This document shows, piece after piece, positions 1 through 7,573 of a stretch of 28,612 bases of DNA. The DNA lies in NCBI GenBank assembly GCA_964505555.1, contig CAZDIO010000157.1, positions 1 to 28,612 of the forward strand, in the 5' to 3' direction. How positions within the stretch are numbered: the first letter of the stretch is position 1; the number at the start of each line of letters is the position of its first letter. Source of the DNA: CAZDIO01 sp964505555 (GTDB taxonomy: Bacteria; Bdellovibrionota_C; UBA2361; SZUA-149; CAZDIO01). The position numbers were made by a program, and so were the translations under genes. Under the pieces are notes generated by a model that did not search any database, was not told the DNA's origin, and saw only the letters and a program-made list of their open reading frames with translations.

Positions 1-46
1 AGCGAAGCAATCTCGAATAACTACAAGGGTTCGAGATTGCTTCGCT
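1..46. repeat. Perfect 17-bp inverted repeat (REP/MITE-like palindrome)
   Basis: Left arm 1-17 (AGCGAAGCAATCTCGAA) and right arm 30-46 are exact reverse complements around a 12-base spacer. The right arm runs straight into GCTTCGCTCGCAACGAC at 44-60. Similar GATTGCTTCGC...GCAA(T/C)GAC strings are known as dispersed intergenic palindromes in many bacterial genomes (recalled, not searched). The element touches the window edge, so it may extend further left. Confidence 0.8.
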
Positions 47-120
47 TCGCTCGCAACGACAGGCGTTTTCATTTTGTTAGAGGCTCTAACTCTAATGAAA
101 CGCAGTAAATTTAGGATTTA

Positions 121-160
121 ATCCCGTTTGTCGTGTTTCTCCTTAGCGCACGGGGTTTTT
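121..160 (+). terminator. Weak terminator-like hairpin
   Basis: Bases 121-127 (ATCCCGT) can pair with 150-156 (ACGGGGT, one G-T pair) across a long 22-base loop, and a run of five T follows at 156-160. It could end a transcript entering from the left. The long loop makes this a weak call. Confidence 0.25.
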
Positions 161-224
161 AAAATAAATTCAATTAATAACCACAGAGTTACGAAGACAT
201 TTAGAGAGAATGTTCCTCTAGTGT

Positions 225-258
225 TCACCCTTAATTAGATGTGGTTAAATAAGGGTGA
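225..258. promoter_or_regulatory. 9-bp inverted repeat upstream of tal (possible operator)
   Basis: TCACCCTTA at 225-233 is the exact reverse complement of TAAGGGTGA at 250-258, with a 16-base spacer. It lies about 75 bp before the tal start. The size and spacing fit either an operator for a dimeric regulator or a leader hairpin. No regulator is identified, so the role is inference. Confidence 0.35.
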
Positions 259-331
259 GTGAGATAGCAAGATTATGATTGTAGTTGCTGTTTCTTAGCG
301 TGCACAAAATCATCAATATAGAGATTTTTAT

Positions 332-1456
332 ATGAATTTAAATCCGGCACAAAAACTCATTAATTTCGGTCAGAGTGTTTGGTACGACAACATCAGCCGA
401 GAGATAATAAAAAATGGAGAGCTTGCTCGATTGATTCGAGAGTGGGGAGTGCGCGGTATCACCTCCAACCCAACCATTTTTGACCAAGCGATCTCAAAGG
501 GAACAGCCTACAATGAGCAGATTGCCTCATTGAAGAATAAAAACCTATCAATAGATGAGATGTTTATTCAGATCGCCCTCCAAGATATCTCTGAGGCGGC
601 AGATATGCTTCGACCGATCTATGAAGAGAGTCGGGGAACAGACGGATTTGTAAGTATTGAAGTCTCTCCTCTTCTTGCAAGAGACACCGCAGGGACGATC
701 AAAGAGGCACATCGCTTGTTTAAAGAGCTTGCCCGGCCAAACATTATGGTTAAGGTGCCAGGAACAAAAGAGGGTATCCCCGCAATAGCAGCACTTCTTG
801 AAGAGGGGATCAATGTAAATATTACCCTTCTTTTTTCTGTGGAGAACTATGTTGAGGTTGCTCATACCTATATTGAAGCACTGACTCGTCGTGCAAAGAA
901 GGGATTACCAGTTGATAAGGTGCGAAGTGTTGCAAGTTTCTTTGTTAGTCGGGTTGATACGTTGCTTGATGAGAAACTTCAGAAGATCATCAGCAGTGGA
1001 GAGCCAAAAAAGGCAGAGCAGGCAAAAGCGCTCCTTGGGAAATTTGGAGTTGCAAATTCAAAAGTTGCCTACGAGCGCTTTGAGCGTATCTTTGAGGGAG
1101 ATACCTTTGTTGAGCTTAAGAAAAAAGGCGCAGCGGTACAGCGACCTCTCTGGGCAAGCACCGGGGTAAAAAATCCTGCATATCGTGATGTGATGTATGT
1201 AGAAGAGCTCATCGATAAAGACACCGTAAACACTATGCCTCATGCGACACTTCAGGCGTTTGTTGAGCATGGAAACGTTTCGGCAACGATTCATCGTGGC
1301 ATGAAGGAAGCTGAGCAGATGAAAGCTGAACTTGAGGCGCTTGGTGTTGATGTTGCCGGTGCGCTGGTTCAACTTCAGGAAGAGGGGGTAAAGAAGTTTG
1401 CTGATTCTTTTATCTCTCTTAATAAAGCTATTGAAAAGAAGGTAAAGGAGGGGTGA
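332..1456 (+). CDS. tal: Transaldolase, long (about 370 aa) form
   Basis: This cytoplasmic enzyme of the non-oxidative pentose phosphate pathway moves a dihydroxyacetone unit from sedoheptulose 7-phosphate to glyceraldehyde 3-phosphate through a lysine Schiff base. The likely Schiff-base lysine is K141 in the MVKVPGTKEG motif. The early GITSNPTIFDQAI motif and the late ASTGVKNPAYRDVMYVEEL motif are both typical of the family. The 374-aa length matches the longer class seen in cyanobacteria and actinobacteria rather than the 220-aa class. The ATG start follows GAGATTTTTAT, a weak ribosome site. It is the first gene of a coupled operon, and its TGA overlaps the gnd ATG. Together with gnd and zwf it covers much of the pathway. 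Nothing appears damaged. Confidence 0.95.
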   Translation: MNLNPAQKLINFGQSVWYDNISREIIKNGELARLIREWGVRGITSNPTIFDQAISKGTAYNEQIASLKNKNLSIDEMFIQIALQDISEAADMLRPIYEESRGTDGFVSIEVSPLLARDTAGTIKEAHRLFKELARPNIMVKVPGTKEGIPAIAALLEEGINVNITLLFSVENYVEVAHTYIEALTRRAKKGLPVDKVRSVASFFVSRVDTLLDEKLQKIISSGEPKKAEQAKALLGKFGVANSKVAYERFERIFEGDTFVELKKKGAAVQRPLWASTGVKNPAYRDVMYVEELIDKDTVNTMPHATLQAFVEHGNVSATIHRGMKEAEQMKAELEALGVDVAGALVQLQEEGVKKFADSFISLNKAIEKKVKEG

Positions 1457-2352
1457 TGGAGCTTGGTTTTGTAGGTCTTGGGAAGATGGGTGCAAACATG
1501 GTGAAGAGACTCCGTCTAGGAGATCATCGTGTGGTTGTCTATGATCGAAATCCTGATGTTTCTAAAGAGCTTGGCAGTGTGGGTGCAGAACCGGTATTTG
1601 AATTAACTGCCGTGCCACAAAAGCTTTCTTCGCCAAGAGCGATCTGGATTATGGTTCCTGCGGGGGATCCTGTGGATCAGGTGATCGAGACCCTTCTTCC
1701 ACACCTTTCTCCAGGAGATATCCTTATTGATGGGGGAAATTCTTTTTATAAAGAGACCATCCGTCGAGCAGAAGCGCTGAAGCAGAAAAAGATTGAGTTT
1801 GTTGACTCTGGAACAAGCGGCGGGGTGTGGGGGTTAAAAAATGGATATTGTTTAATGGTGGGCAGCTCAAAAGAGGCCTTTAAAATCATTGAACCGGTTT
1901 TAAAAACCTTAGCGCCACCGCAAGGACTTCTCCATGCAGGCCCTCCCGGAGCTGGGCACTATGTGAAGATGATTCACAACGGAATTGAGTATGGCTTGAT
2001 GCAGGCGTATGCAGAGGGGTTTGATATCTTGCAGCATGCCCCCTATGAGTTTGATCTCCCAGCGATCGCGGCACTTTGGAATCGTGGAAGTGTGGTCCGC
2101 TCCTGGTTATTAGAGCTTGCGGAAAATGCGTTACGAGAAGACCCAGATCTTGAGAAACTAAAAGGTTTTGTACAAGATTCTGGTGAGGGCAGGTGGACCG
2201 TGAAAGAGGCGATTGATCTTTCGGTTCCAAGCCCAGTGATTACTGCCTCCCTTCAGGCACGGTTTCGTTCCCGAATTGAAAATACCTTTAGTGATCGCTT
2301 TTTGTCTGCGCTTCGAAATCAGTTTGGTGGACACGCGGTTGAAAAAGCCTGA
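1456..2352 (+). CDS. gnd: 6-phosphogluconate dehydrogenase (decarboxylating), short GntZ/YqeC-type
   Basis: It oxidatively decarboxylates 6-phosphogluconate to ribulose 5-phosphate. The N-terminal Rossmann loop is GLGKMG (residues 7-12). Asp30 in VVVYDRN ends the second strand, which suggests NAD+ rather than NADP+ preference (inference). The DGGNS and GTSGGVWGL motifs bind substrate, and K171 with N175 in HYVKMIHNG is the catalytic region. At about 298 aa it is the short class, lacking the C-terminal tail of the 470-aa enzymes. A GTG three bases upstream is possible, but the ATG at 1456 sits at the best distance from AAGGAGG (1445-1451) and overlaps the tal stop as TGATG. Its own stop overlaps the zwf ATG in the same way. 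Confidence 0.93.
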   Translation: MELGFVGLGKMGANMVKRLRLGDHRVVVYDRNPDVSKELGSVGAEPVFELTAVPQKLSSPRAIWIMVPAGDPVDQVIETLLPHLSPGDILIDGGNSFYKETIRRAEALKQKKIEFVDSGTSGGVWGLKNGYCLMVGSSKEAFKIIEPVLKTLAPPQGLLHAGPPGAGHYVKMIHNGIEYGLMQAYAEGFDILQHAPYEFDLPAIAALWNRGSVVRSWLLELAENALREDPDLEKLKGFVQDSGEGRWTVKEAIDLSVPSPVITASLQARFRSRIENTFSDRFLSALRNQFGGHAVEKA

Positions 2353-3899
2353 TGAGCGCTGTTTTAGAAAACCCGTTTGAAGATCAGAGCAATCCCCAAC
2401 TTGCGATTAGACCTTGTGTGTTGGTGATCTTTGGGGCAACGGGGGATCTTGCGCACCGAAAACTTGTTCCCGCCCTCTATAATCTCGATGTTGATAAGCA
2501 TTTACCGAGAAATTTCGCTCTGGTTGGAGTGGCGCGAAAAAAGCTAACTGACGAAGCGTATCGAGAAAGTTTGCTCGAATCAGTATCAAAACACTCACGG
2601 CGCCTCCCGGTAGATAAGGAGGTATGGGAAGGATTCTCTTCGCAGTGCTTCTACGTCTCTTCTGCGTTTGATGATCTCGAAGGATATCATCTATTAAAAA
2701 ATAGCTTAGATGCACTAGATCGCGAGGCGGGAGAAACGCGAAATAGGGTGTTCTATTTAGCAACCTCTCCGGAATATTTTGAAGTTATCGCTGAGCGTCT
2801 CTCTCAAGCCGGGTTACTTGAACAAGATGAGACGAGAAAATCACGGGTTATCGTTGAAAAGCCATTTGGTCATGATCTTCAGTCAGCAAAGGAGCTGAAC
2901 CGCAAACTCCTTCGTTCGATGAAAGAAGATCAGATCTACCGAATTGATCACTATCTTGGAAAAGAGACCGTTCAAAACCTCCTGGTGTTTCGATTTGCAA
3001 ATGGGATTTTTGAACCGATTTGGAACCATAAATATATTCATCATGTTGAGATCTCCGTTTGTGAAACGATCGGGGTTGGAAGTCGTGCTGGGTATTTTGA
3101 TCAGGTGGGAATTCTTCGAGATATCGTTCAAAACCATGCGCTGCAGCTGCTCTGTCTTGTTTCGTTAGAGCCTCCTGTTGCCTTTGAGGCTGATGCGGTG
3201 CGAGATGAGAAGGTGAAGGTGCTTCGTTCGATACGAAGACTTAGCGAAGCTGAGATCGGGAAAAAAGTGATCCGTTCTCGCTACCTTGCGGGATCTGTTT
3301 CTGGGGAGAAGGTCACAGGATATCTTGGAGAGGCGGGGGTAAATCCTGATTCAACGACGGAAACGTATGTCGCGATGGAGCTTGCGATTGATAACTGGCG
3401 TTGGGCCGGAGTGCCGTTCTTTCTTCGAGCGGGAAAACGTCTTGCTAAACGGGTCACAGAGATCTCTGTTCACTTTCGGAGCGTTCCCTTTACTTTGTTT
3501 CGCGAAGAAGGGGTGAGTAATCTTACCCCAAACATCCTCTCCTTTCAGATTCAACCTGATGAGGGGATCTCCATGAAGATTAACTCAAAACCTCCCGGAC
3601 CTCGTGTTCAGGTGCAGACAGTGAATATGGATTTTAGTTATGGAACCTCTTTTGGTGTAGAGCCACCAGAGGCGTATGAGCGATTGCTCCTTGATGGGAT
3701 GCGCGGGGATCCTACCTTGTTTACTCGAAACGATGAAATTGAACAGGCGTGGGATCTTTTAGAGCCAATTTTTTCGGCATGGAGCGAGAAGGGGATAAAA
3801 GGGGCTCCAGTCTATGGATATGAAGCAGGAAGTTGGGGTCCAAAAGCAGCCGATGAAATGCTTCTTAGTCGAATTGGACGAGGGTGGAGGAGGCTTTAA
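2352..3899 (+). CDS. zwf: Glucose-6-phosphate 1-dehydrogenase
   Basis: First enzyme of the oxidative pentose phosphate pathway: it converts glucose 6-phosphate to 6-phosphogluconolactone with NAD(P)+. The coenzyme loop FGATGDLAHRKL lies near residues 28-39. The active-site motif RIDHYLGKE includes H200 and K204. The 515-aa length is normal for the family. The C-terminal domain has the expected PYLR-like region (VPFFLRAGKRLAKR) and ends WGPKAADEMLL. It is translationally coupled to gnd upstream (TGATG) and opcA downstream (TAATG). No 6-phosphogluconolactonase gene is seen in this operon, so that step must be encoded elsewhere or run spontaneously. Confidence 0.96.
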   Translation: MSAVLENPFEDQSNPQLAIRPCVLVIFGATGDLAHRKLVPALYNLDVDKHLPRNFALVGVARKKLTDEAYRESLLESVSKHSRRLPVDKEVWEGFSSQCFYVSSAFDDLEGYHLLKNSLDALDREAGETRNRVFYLATSPEYFEVIAERLSQAGLLEQDETRKSRVIVEKPFGHDLQSAKELNRKLLRSMKEDQIYRIDHYLGKETVQNLLVFRFANGIFEPIWNHKYIHHVEISVCETIGVGSRAGYFDQVGILRDIVQNHALQLLCLVSLEPPVAFEADAVRDEKVKVLRSIRRLSEAEIGKKVIRSRYLAGSVSGEKVTGYLGEAGVNPDSTTETYVAMELAIDNWRWAGVPFFLRAGKRLAKRVTEISVHFRSVPFTLFREEGVSNLTPNILSFQIQPDEGISMKINSKPPGPRVQVQTVNMDFSYGTSFGVEPPEAYERLLLDGMRGDPTLFTRNDEIEQAWDLLEPIFSAWSEKGIKGAPVYGYEAGSWGPKAADEMLLSRIGRGWRRL

Positions 3900-5083
3900 T
3901 GGATATCGGAACAGAAAGAGCTCAGATATTTGGACACGGGATCCCCGTGCCCCGTCTTTCTGATATTGAAGCAGAGCTTCGAAAAGTGTGGAGAGCAAAT
4001 GCACTCCAAGATAGACAGGAAGCAAAAGGGGTTCGAGGACAGGTTCGGGTTACTTTATCAAACGTAATACTTCTTCTCTCTCAGGTAAAAAAAAGTGATC
4101 GAGAACTTCATGAGTTAATTACAGAGATTGGGAGCCGTTATCCTTCAAGGATCTTCGTGGTGTTATTTGAAGGGGGTGCGGTAAGTGAGATTCATGCCAC
4201 GGTGTCTTCACGGTGTGTTTTTTCGAGTGCGAGAGAGCATGTCTGTTCTGAAGAGATCTATCTCGGTGTTCCGGAGTCAAACACCTCAGTAGTGAGAAAT
4301 TTACTACTCTCTCTTCTTGTTCCTGATGTTTCTACGATTTTGGTTACGCTTGCAGATCCCCATCAATCCGGAGCTGCCTTTGTGGAGCTCATCGCAAGTT
4401 TAAATAAAATTACAGAGTCCTCTTTTTATGACTCAAACATCTTTCGCAATTATATTGAAGGGGTAAATTCTTTACAAAAAACAGGGCAGGAAGGTGCTCT
4501 CTTAGCACCAAATGTGGAAGAGAGTAGTTATGGTTATTCGGTAAAGACCCGTGCAATCTCTTCACCGGTAGATATCTCTTGGTTGCGCACAGAAGCACTT
4601 CGCTTTCAGATTACTCAGGAGTTAAGTGCTACACGCTTTCGGGGTGCTTTCAATACCCTTGAGCAGATACGATTTGAAGGAAGTTGTCCTGCTTCTGGTG
4701 AGGGCTGTTCAGGAGAGCTGCTTTTTTTGGGATGGCTAACTTCACGTTTCTCACTTCATCCAGTGGCGACCTCTGTGTTGGATAAACGATGCGAGATCTC
4801 TTTTCAAGATGAGTCAGGAAAAAAGGTACTTTTGTTGTGGGAGGAAAGTAAACAAAGTAAGCAAGAAGAAAAAGCACAACCAGGCGCAGGGAAATGGAGG
4901 CTCTCTCTAAAGTTTAGTGGCCTTGGGGAGGTGCAGTTTGAAGAGGAGTGGGAGAAAGAGCCTTCACGATTTCTTATTCCGCTCTTAAATGAAACAGCAG
5001 CTGTTTCTGGATTTGACCAAGCTGTTTTAGCCTCGTTACTGATTGCTGAGGGGGTGTATCGAGGAAGAGCAACGTCGGTATGA
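3899..5083 (+). CDS. opcA: OpcA-like glucose-6-phosphate dehydrogenase assembly protein
   Basis: OpcA proteins bind Zwf and promote its oligomerisation and redox-responsive activity in cyanobacteria; actinobacteria carry a related gene. The N-terminal half (about residues 25-175) shows the family pattern: VRVTLSNVILLLS, then a ...YPSRIFVVLFE strand, then CSEEIYLGV, a VPDVSTILVTLADP segment and a conserved SFYDSNIF motif. Position directly after zwf supports the call strongly. A GTG at 3884 would add five residues, but ATG 3899 is preferred because the GGAGGAGG ribosome site (3886-3893) lies about 6 bp before it and the start overlaps the zwf stop. The C-terminal 200 residues are more diverged. 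Its stop overlaps the next start (ATGA). Confidence 0.82.
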   Translation: MDIGTERAQIFGHGIPVPRLSDIEAELRKVWRANALQDRQEAKGVRGQVRVTLSNVILLLSQVKKSDRELHELITEIGSRYPSRIFVVLFEGGAVSEIHATVSSRCVFSSAREHVCSEEIYLGVPESNTSVVRNLLLSLLVPDVSTILVTLADPHQSGAAFVELIASLNKITESSFYDSNIFRNYIEGVNSLQKTGQEGALLAPNVEESSYGYSVKTRAISSPVDISWLRTEALRFQITQELSATRFRGAFNTLEQIRFEGSCPASGEGCSGELLFLGWLTSRFSLHPVATSVLDKRCEISFQDESGKKVLLLWEESKQSKQEEKAQPGAGKWRLSLKFSGLGEVQFEEEWEKEPSRFLIPLLNETAAVSGFDQAVLASLLIAEGVYRGRATSV

Positions 5084-6246
5084 TCTCCTTACGATTAAAT
5101 GAAAAAGCAGAGCAATTTCGCGCTGAGTTTCAGCGGTGGTTACAATCAAATCCACCTCCAACAATAAAAAACAGAAAAGATTTAGATGAGTTTGTTGAAG
5201 TTTCCACGCAGTGGCAACGGAAACTTGCTTCCGAACGATGGATCGCTGTTCATTGGCCGGAGCGATTTGGGGGGAGGGGATTAAGTCTTGTTGAGGAGGC
5301 GATCGTTCAAGAGGTGCTTGCCTCCGTAAGAGCGCCGCAACTGGTGAATCTTTTTGGACTGACGATGGTTGGTCCGGTGCTTATTCAACACGGAACGCCA
5401 GAGCAACAGGCGAAGTTTCTTCCAAAAATTCTTACCGCTGAAGAGATCTGGTGTCAGGGGTTTAGCGAGCCTGAAGCAGGAAGTGATCTCGCCGCGCTTC
5501 GAACGGTAGGAGAGCTTACCAGTTCTGGAGGATGGAAGATTAATGGCCAAAAGATCTGGACCAGTTTTGCTCAATACGCGGCGTGGTGTTTTGTTCTTGT
5601 TCGAACGGACTCAACAAAGCCAAAGCACAAAGGGTTAAGTTATCTCTTGGTTCCGATGTCGAGCGCCGGAATTACGATACGACCCCTTACACAGATTACG
5701 GGGGAGCAGGAGTTTAATGAGGTATTTTTTGAAGATGTCGAGGTTGAACCACAATGCATTGTTGGAAACCCAGGAGAAGGCTGGAAGATAGCGATCTCGA
5801 CGTTAATGTATGAGCGGGTGATCTTAACGTTTTCTCGTCATCTTCAATCTGAAACAGCTCTTGATGAGATTCGAGAGTTACTTTTGAAAAAACCTAAGGA
5901 TGAAAAGCTGTGGGGTCAGTATGGTCGGCTAAGAGCAAAGACGATGGCAGTTCGAGCGTTAGCCCTGAATCATCTCTCTGAGTATTCAGAAAATCATCCT
6001 CCCGGTCCCGAAGGGTCACTTGATAAACTTTTTTGGAGCGAGACCTTCCAAGAGATCTGCGAGTTTGCGCTGTTAGTTCTTGGAAAAGATGCGGTGTTTA
6101 CTAGCGCACCGTTTTCACCCCATGAAGGAATTCATACTCACCGCTATCTTTACTCTCGGGGACGAACGATCGCGGCGGGAACTTCTGAGATTCAAAGAAA
6201 TATTATTGCTGAACGGCTTTTAGGCTTGCCTCGGGAAGAACGGTAA
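5080..6246 (+). CDS. Acyl-CoA dehydrogenase family flavoprotein
   Basis: A soluble FAD enzyme that would oxidise an acyl-CoA to the 2-enoyl-CoA and pass electrons to ETF. Seen in order: helical N-terminal domain with WPERFGGRGLSLVE; the beta-barrel motif WCQGFSEPEAGSDLA followed by KINGQKIWTSFAQ (FAD contact); then the C-terminal helical domain ending AAGTSEIQRNIIAERLLGLP. The 388-aa length is standard. The usual catalytic Glu of the medium-chain class (YEGTSE) is replaced by Ala (IAAGTSE). Several divergent subfamilies also lack it, so substrate cannot be predicted. The ATGA overlap with opcA makes it the fifth gene of a pentose phosphate operon, an unusual partner with no obvious metabolic link. 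Confidence 0.88.
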   Translation: MISLRLNEKAEQFRAEFQRWLQSNPPPTIKNRKDLDEFVEVSTQWQRKLASERWIAVHWPERFGGRGLSLVEEAIVQEVLASVRAPQLVNLFGLTMVGPVLIQHGTPEQQAKFLPKILTAEEIWCQGFSEPEAGSDLAALRTVGELTSSGGWKINGQKIWTSFAQYAAWCFVLVRTDSTKPKHKGLSYLLVPMSSAGITIRPLTQITGEQEFNEVFFEDVEVEPQCIVGNPGEGWKIAISTLMYERVILTFSRHLQSETALDEIRELLLKKPKDEKLWGQYGRLRAKTMAVRALALNHLSEYSENHPPGPEGSLDKLFWSETFQEICEFALLVLGKDAVFTSAPFSPHEGIHTHRYLYSRGRTIAAGTSEIQRNIIAERLLGLPREER

Positions 6247-6263
6247 ATAGATTTGGAATTGAA

Positions 6264-6293
6264 CACAGAGTTTCACAGGGTTGCACAGAGTTA
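6264..6293 (+). repeat. Three 10-bp imperfect tandem units (CACAGAGTTN)
   Basis: CACAGAG/CACAGGG/CACAGAG cores begin at 6264, 6274 and 6284 with a strict 10-bp period and TT spacers. They lie in the 181-bp non-coding gap between two convergent genes. The same CACAGAGTTA string occurs near 182. Such ACAGAG-rich tandem strings are common intergenic material in many genomes. No terminator with a clear T-run was found in this gap, though T-rich bases lie at 6341-6347. Confidence 0.5.
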
Positions 6294-6427
6294 GGAGAAA
6301 AAACTTTTACATTCCTTTGACTGGTAGCCGTTCCCTGTTTCTTTTTTATATAACGCAGAGGGAGGGGGTATTCATTAGTTAGTACGCCCTGACCTCAAAT
6401 TTTATCAGACGCGAAATGAAAATAACT

Positions 6428-6712
6428 CTAGTGCACCCACGGGAGTTCGCGCTCTAGGCTATCAATGAGGATTGAGACGGGAATGCCTGGAGGAGTTAAA
6501 ACGACTCCGCCCTTAATCTCTTCGGCGAGGTGTAAAAAGGCTTCATTTTCATGACCTTTTTCAATCTCTAATGTACGAACCTCTGTGCCCCCAAGTTCTA
6601 TAAGATCAGGTTCCACGTCTCCTGGCTCAGAAGCTAATATAAGAAGACGGTGGCCGTTTATTTCAACAGCAGCTGGAGTGTCACCAGAGTAGGGTATAAA
6701 AAATGTGCTCAT
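6428..6712 (-). CDS. Small conserved-looking hypothetical protein (94 aa)
   Basis: I do not recognise this protein. It is acidic, has no membrane segment and reads as a compact alpha/beta protein: a strand-rich N-terminus (STFFIPYSG, VEINGHRLLILAS), an acidic middle and a C-terminal ILIDSLERELPWVH. The codon pattern resembles its neighbours, which is why I keep it. It is convergent with the acyl-CoA dehydrogenase gene and has no clear Shine-Dalgarno sequence before its ATG. The ORF could be spurious, but the even codon use and lack of a competing frame make a real gene more likely than not. Confidence 0.55.
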   Translation of the reverse strand: MSTFFIPYSGDTPAAVEINGHRLLILASEPGDVEPDLIELGGTEVRTLEIEKGHENEAFLHLAEEIKGGVVLTPPGIPVSILIDSLERELPWVH

Positions 6713-6888
6713 ATTTTCGTACTCGTTTATGGGTCAAATCTAACCACTAAACGGTCGGTGCGCAAGTATCGTGATCATATAATTTTTGAAAACTTATTAG
6801 TGCGTTTTGGTACAAGCGCTGCGAGTTCAAACACTCCAATTATAGTCGTCAGCACACCTAAAAGGAGCCTATAATTAAGAGATAAAAA

Positions 6889-7257
6889 TTGGGGAATAAA
6901 ATAAAAGAACGTTGTATGAAAATGAGAGAGAAACACCGCAAGATATTCTGGCGCCGAATGGTAGTTCACTCTGGAATTGCTTTTGGACTACTTGGCTTTT
7001 CGCTGAGCGTAGGTATTTGGGGATATAGACATTACGAACAATTATCTTGGCGGGATGCGTTTTTGAACGCAGCAATGCTCCTTGGTGGGATGGGTCCAGT
7101 AAAAACCGATTTCTCTGAAGGAGGTAAGATCTTTGTAGGTCTCTACGCCATGTATGCAGGGCTGGTGGTGATTGCTGTTACAGGTCTCCTCTTAGGTCCC
7201 GTCGTGCATCGGTTGATGCATCAGGTTGAATGGGATGAGCCACCAGAAAAGAACTAG
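6889..7257 (+). CDS. Small membrane protein with two helices and a GGMGPV loop
   Basis: The product has a basic N-terminus, a first membrane helix (about residues 25-46, HSGIAFGLLGFSLSVGIWGY), a loop ending LLGGMGPVKTD, and a second helix (about 82-105, IFVGLYAMYAGLVVIAVTGL) with a short charged tail. The helix-loop-helix plan resembles two-helix potassium-channel-like proteins, but the K+ filter TVGYG is absent, so no ion or role is assigned. Starts possible are TTG 6889 or ATG 6916/6922. The only strong ribosome site (AAGGAG, 6862-6867) is too far from all of them, so the start is uncertain. The stop lies 7 bp from the converging gene on the other strand. Confidence 0.7.
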   Translation: MGNKIKERCMKMREKHRKIFWRRMVVHSGIAFGLLGFSLSVGIWGYRHYEQLSWRDAFLNAAMLLGGMGPVKTDFSEGGKIFVGLYAMYAGLVVIAVTGLLLGPVVHRLMHQVEWDEPPEKN

Positions 7258-7264
7258 ATGAGCT

Positions 7265-7570
7265 TTATTCACTTTCTGATTGCCAGGTGAGCGCAAGCTC
7301 AAACGCTTCGTCTACGATCTCTGAAAGGGAAAGCATCAGTTCCGAGGCGATCGTTTCTTCTAGGAGAGCGAGATCGTTTTCGCTGATTTTTCGTTCCCGC
7401 TGAAGCGTGGATTTGGCGAGGGATTCTGGTGAAACATTCTCAAGATCAATTAACACCTCACCAAGAGGGCCGTTTTTTGTTGTAAGTTCTCCGTTTTCAA
7501 GCATGGCAAGGATCTGTCGCTCGGAGAGCTTGGTGAGGTTAAGAAATTCTGAGATTGAGATCAGTTTCAT
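7265..7570 (-). CDS. Small soluble protein at the end of the activator operon
   Basis: I cannot name this 101-aa acidic protein. The N-terminal third (ISISEFLNLTKLSERQILAMLENGEL) reads like a DNA-binding or MerR-like helix-turn-helix start. It is followed by a short beta stretch (GPLGEVLIDLENV) and a long acidic C-terminal helix. The ATG begins only 3 bp after the stop of the sigma54-activator gene, so the two are cotranscribed. By position it might be a partner or antagonist of the activators, as small proteins often are in secretion regulons. That is inference only. Confidence 0.7.
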   Translation of the reverse strand: MKLISISEFLNLTKLSERQILAMLENGELTTKNGPLGEVLIDLENVSPESLAKSTLQRERKISENDLALLEETIASELMLSLSEIVDEAFELALTWQSESE

Positions 7571-7573
7571 CTG

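Larger units (their letters stand above)
47..331. other. Non-coding leader upstream of the tal operon
   Basis: No convincing gene is seen here. The stretch is A/T-rich and holds a weak terminator-like hairpin at 121-160 and a 9-bp inverted repeat at 225-258, listed separately. A short ACAGAGTTA string near 183 recurs at 6285-6293. No clear -35/-10 pair or strong ribosome binding site precedes the tal start, so the operon promoter is not located. Confidence 0.5.

Noticed and set aside
1..331. A truncated gene or tRNA at the left edge
   Set aside because: All frames have frequent stops and no cloverleaf could be drawn.
6264..6293. CRISPR-like repeats
   Set aside because: Units are only 10 bp with no spacers and no cas genes; this is a short tandem repeat.
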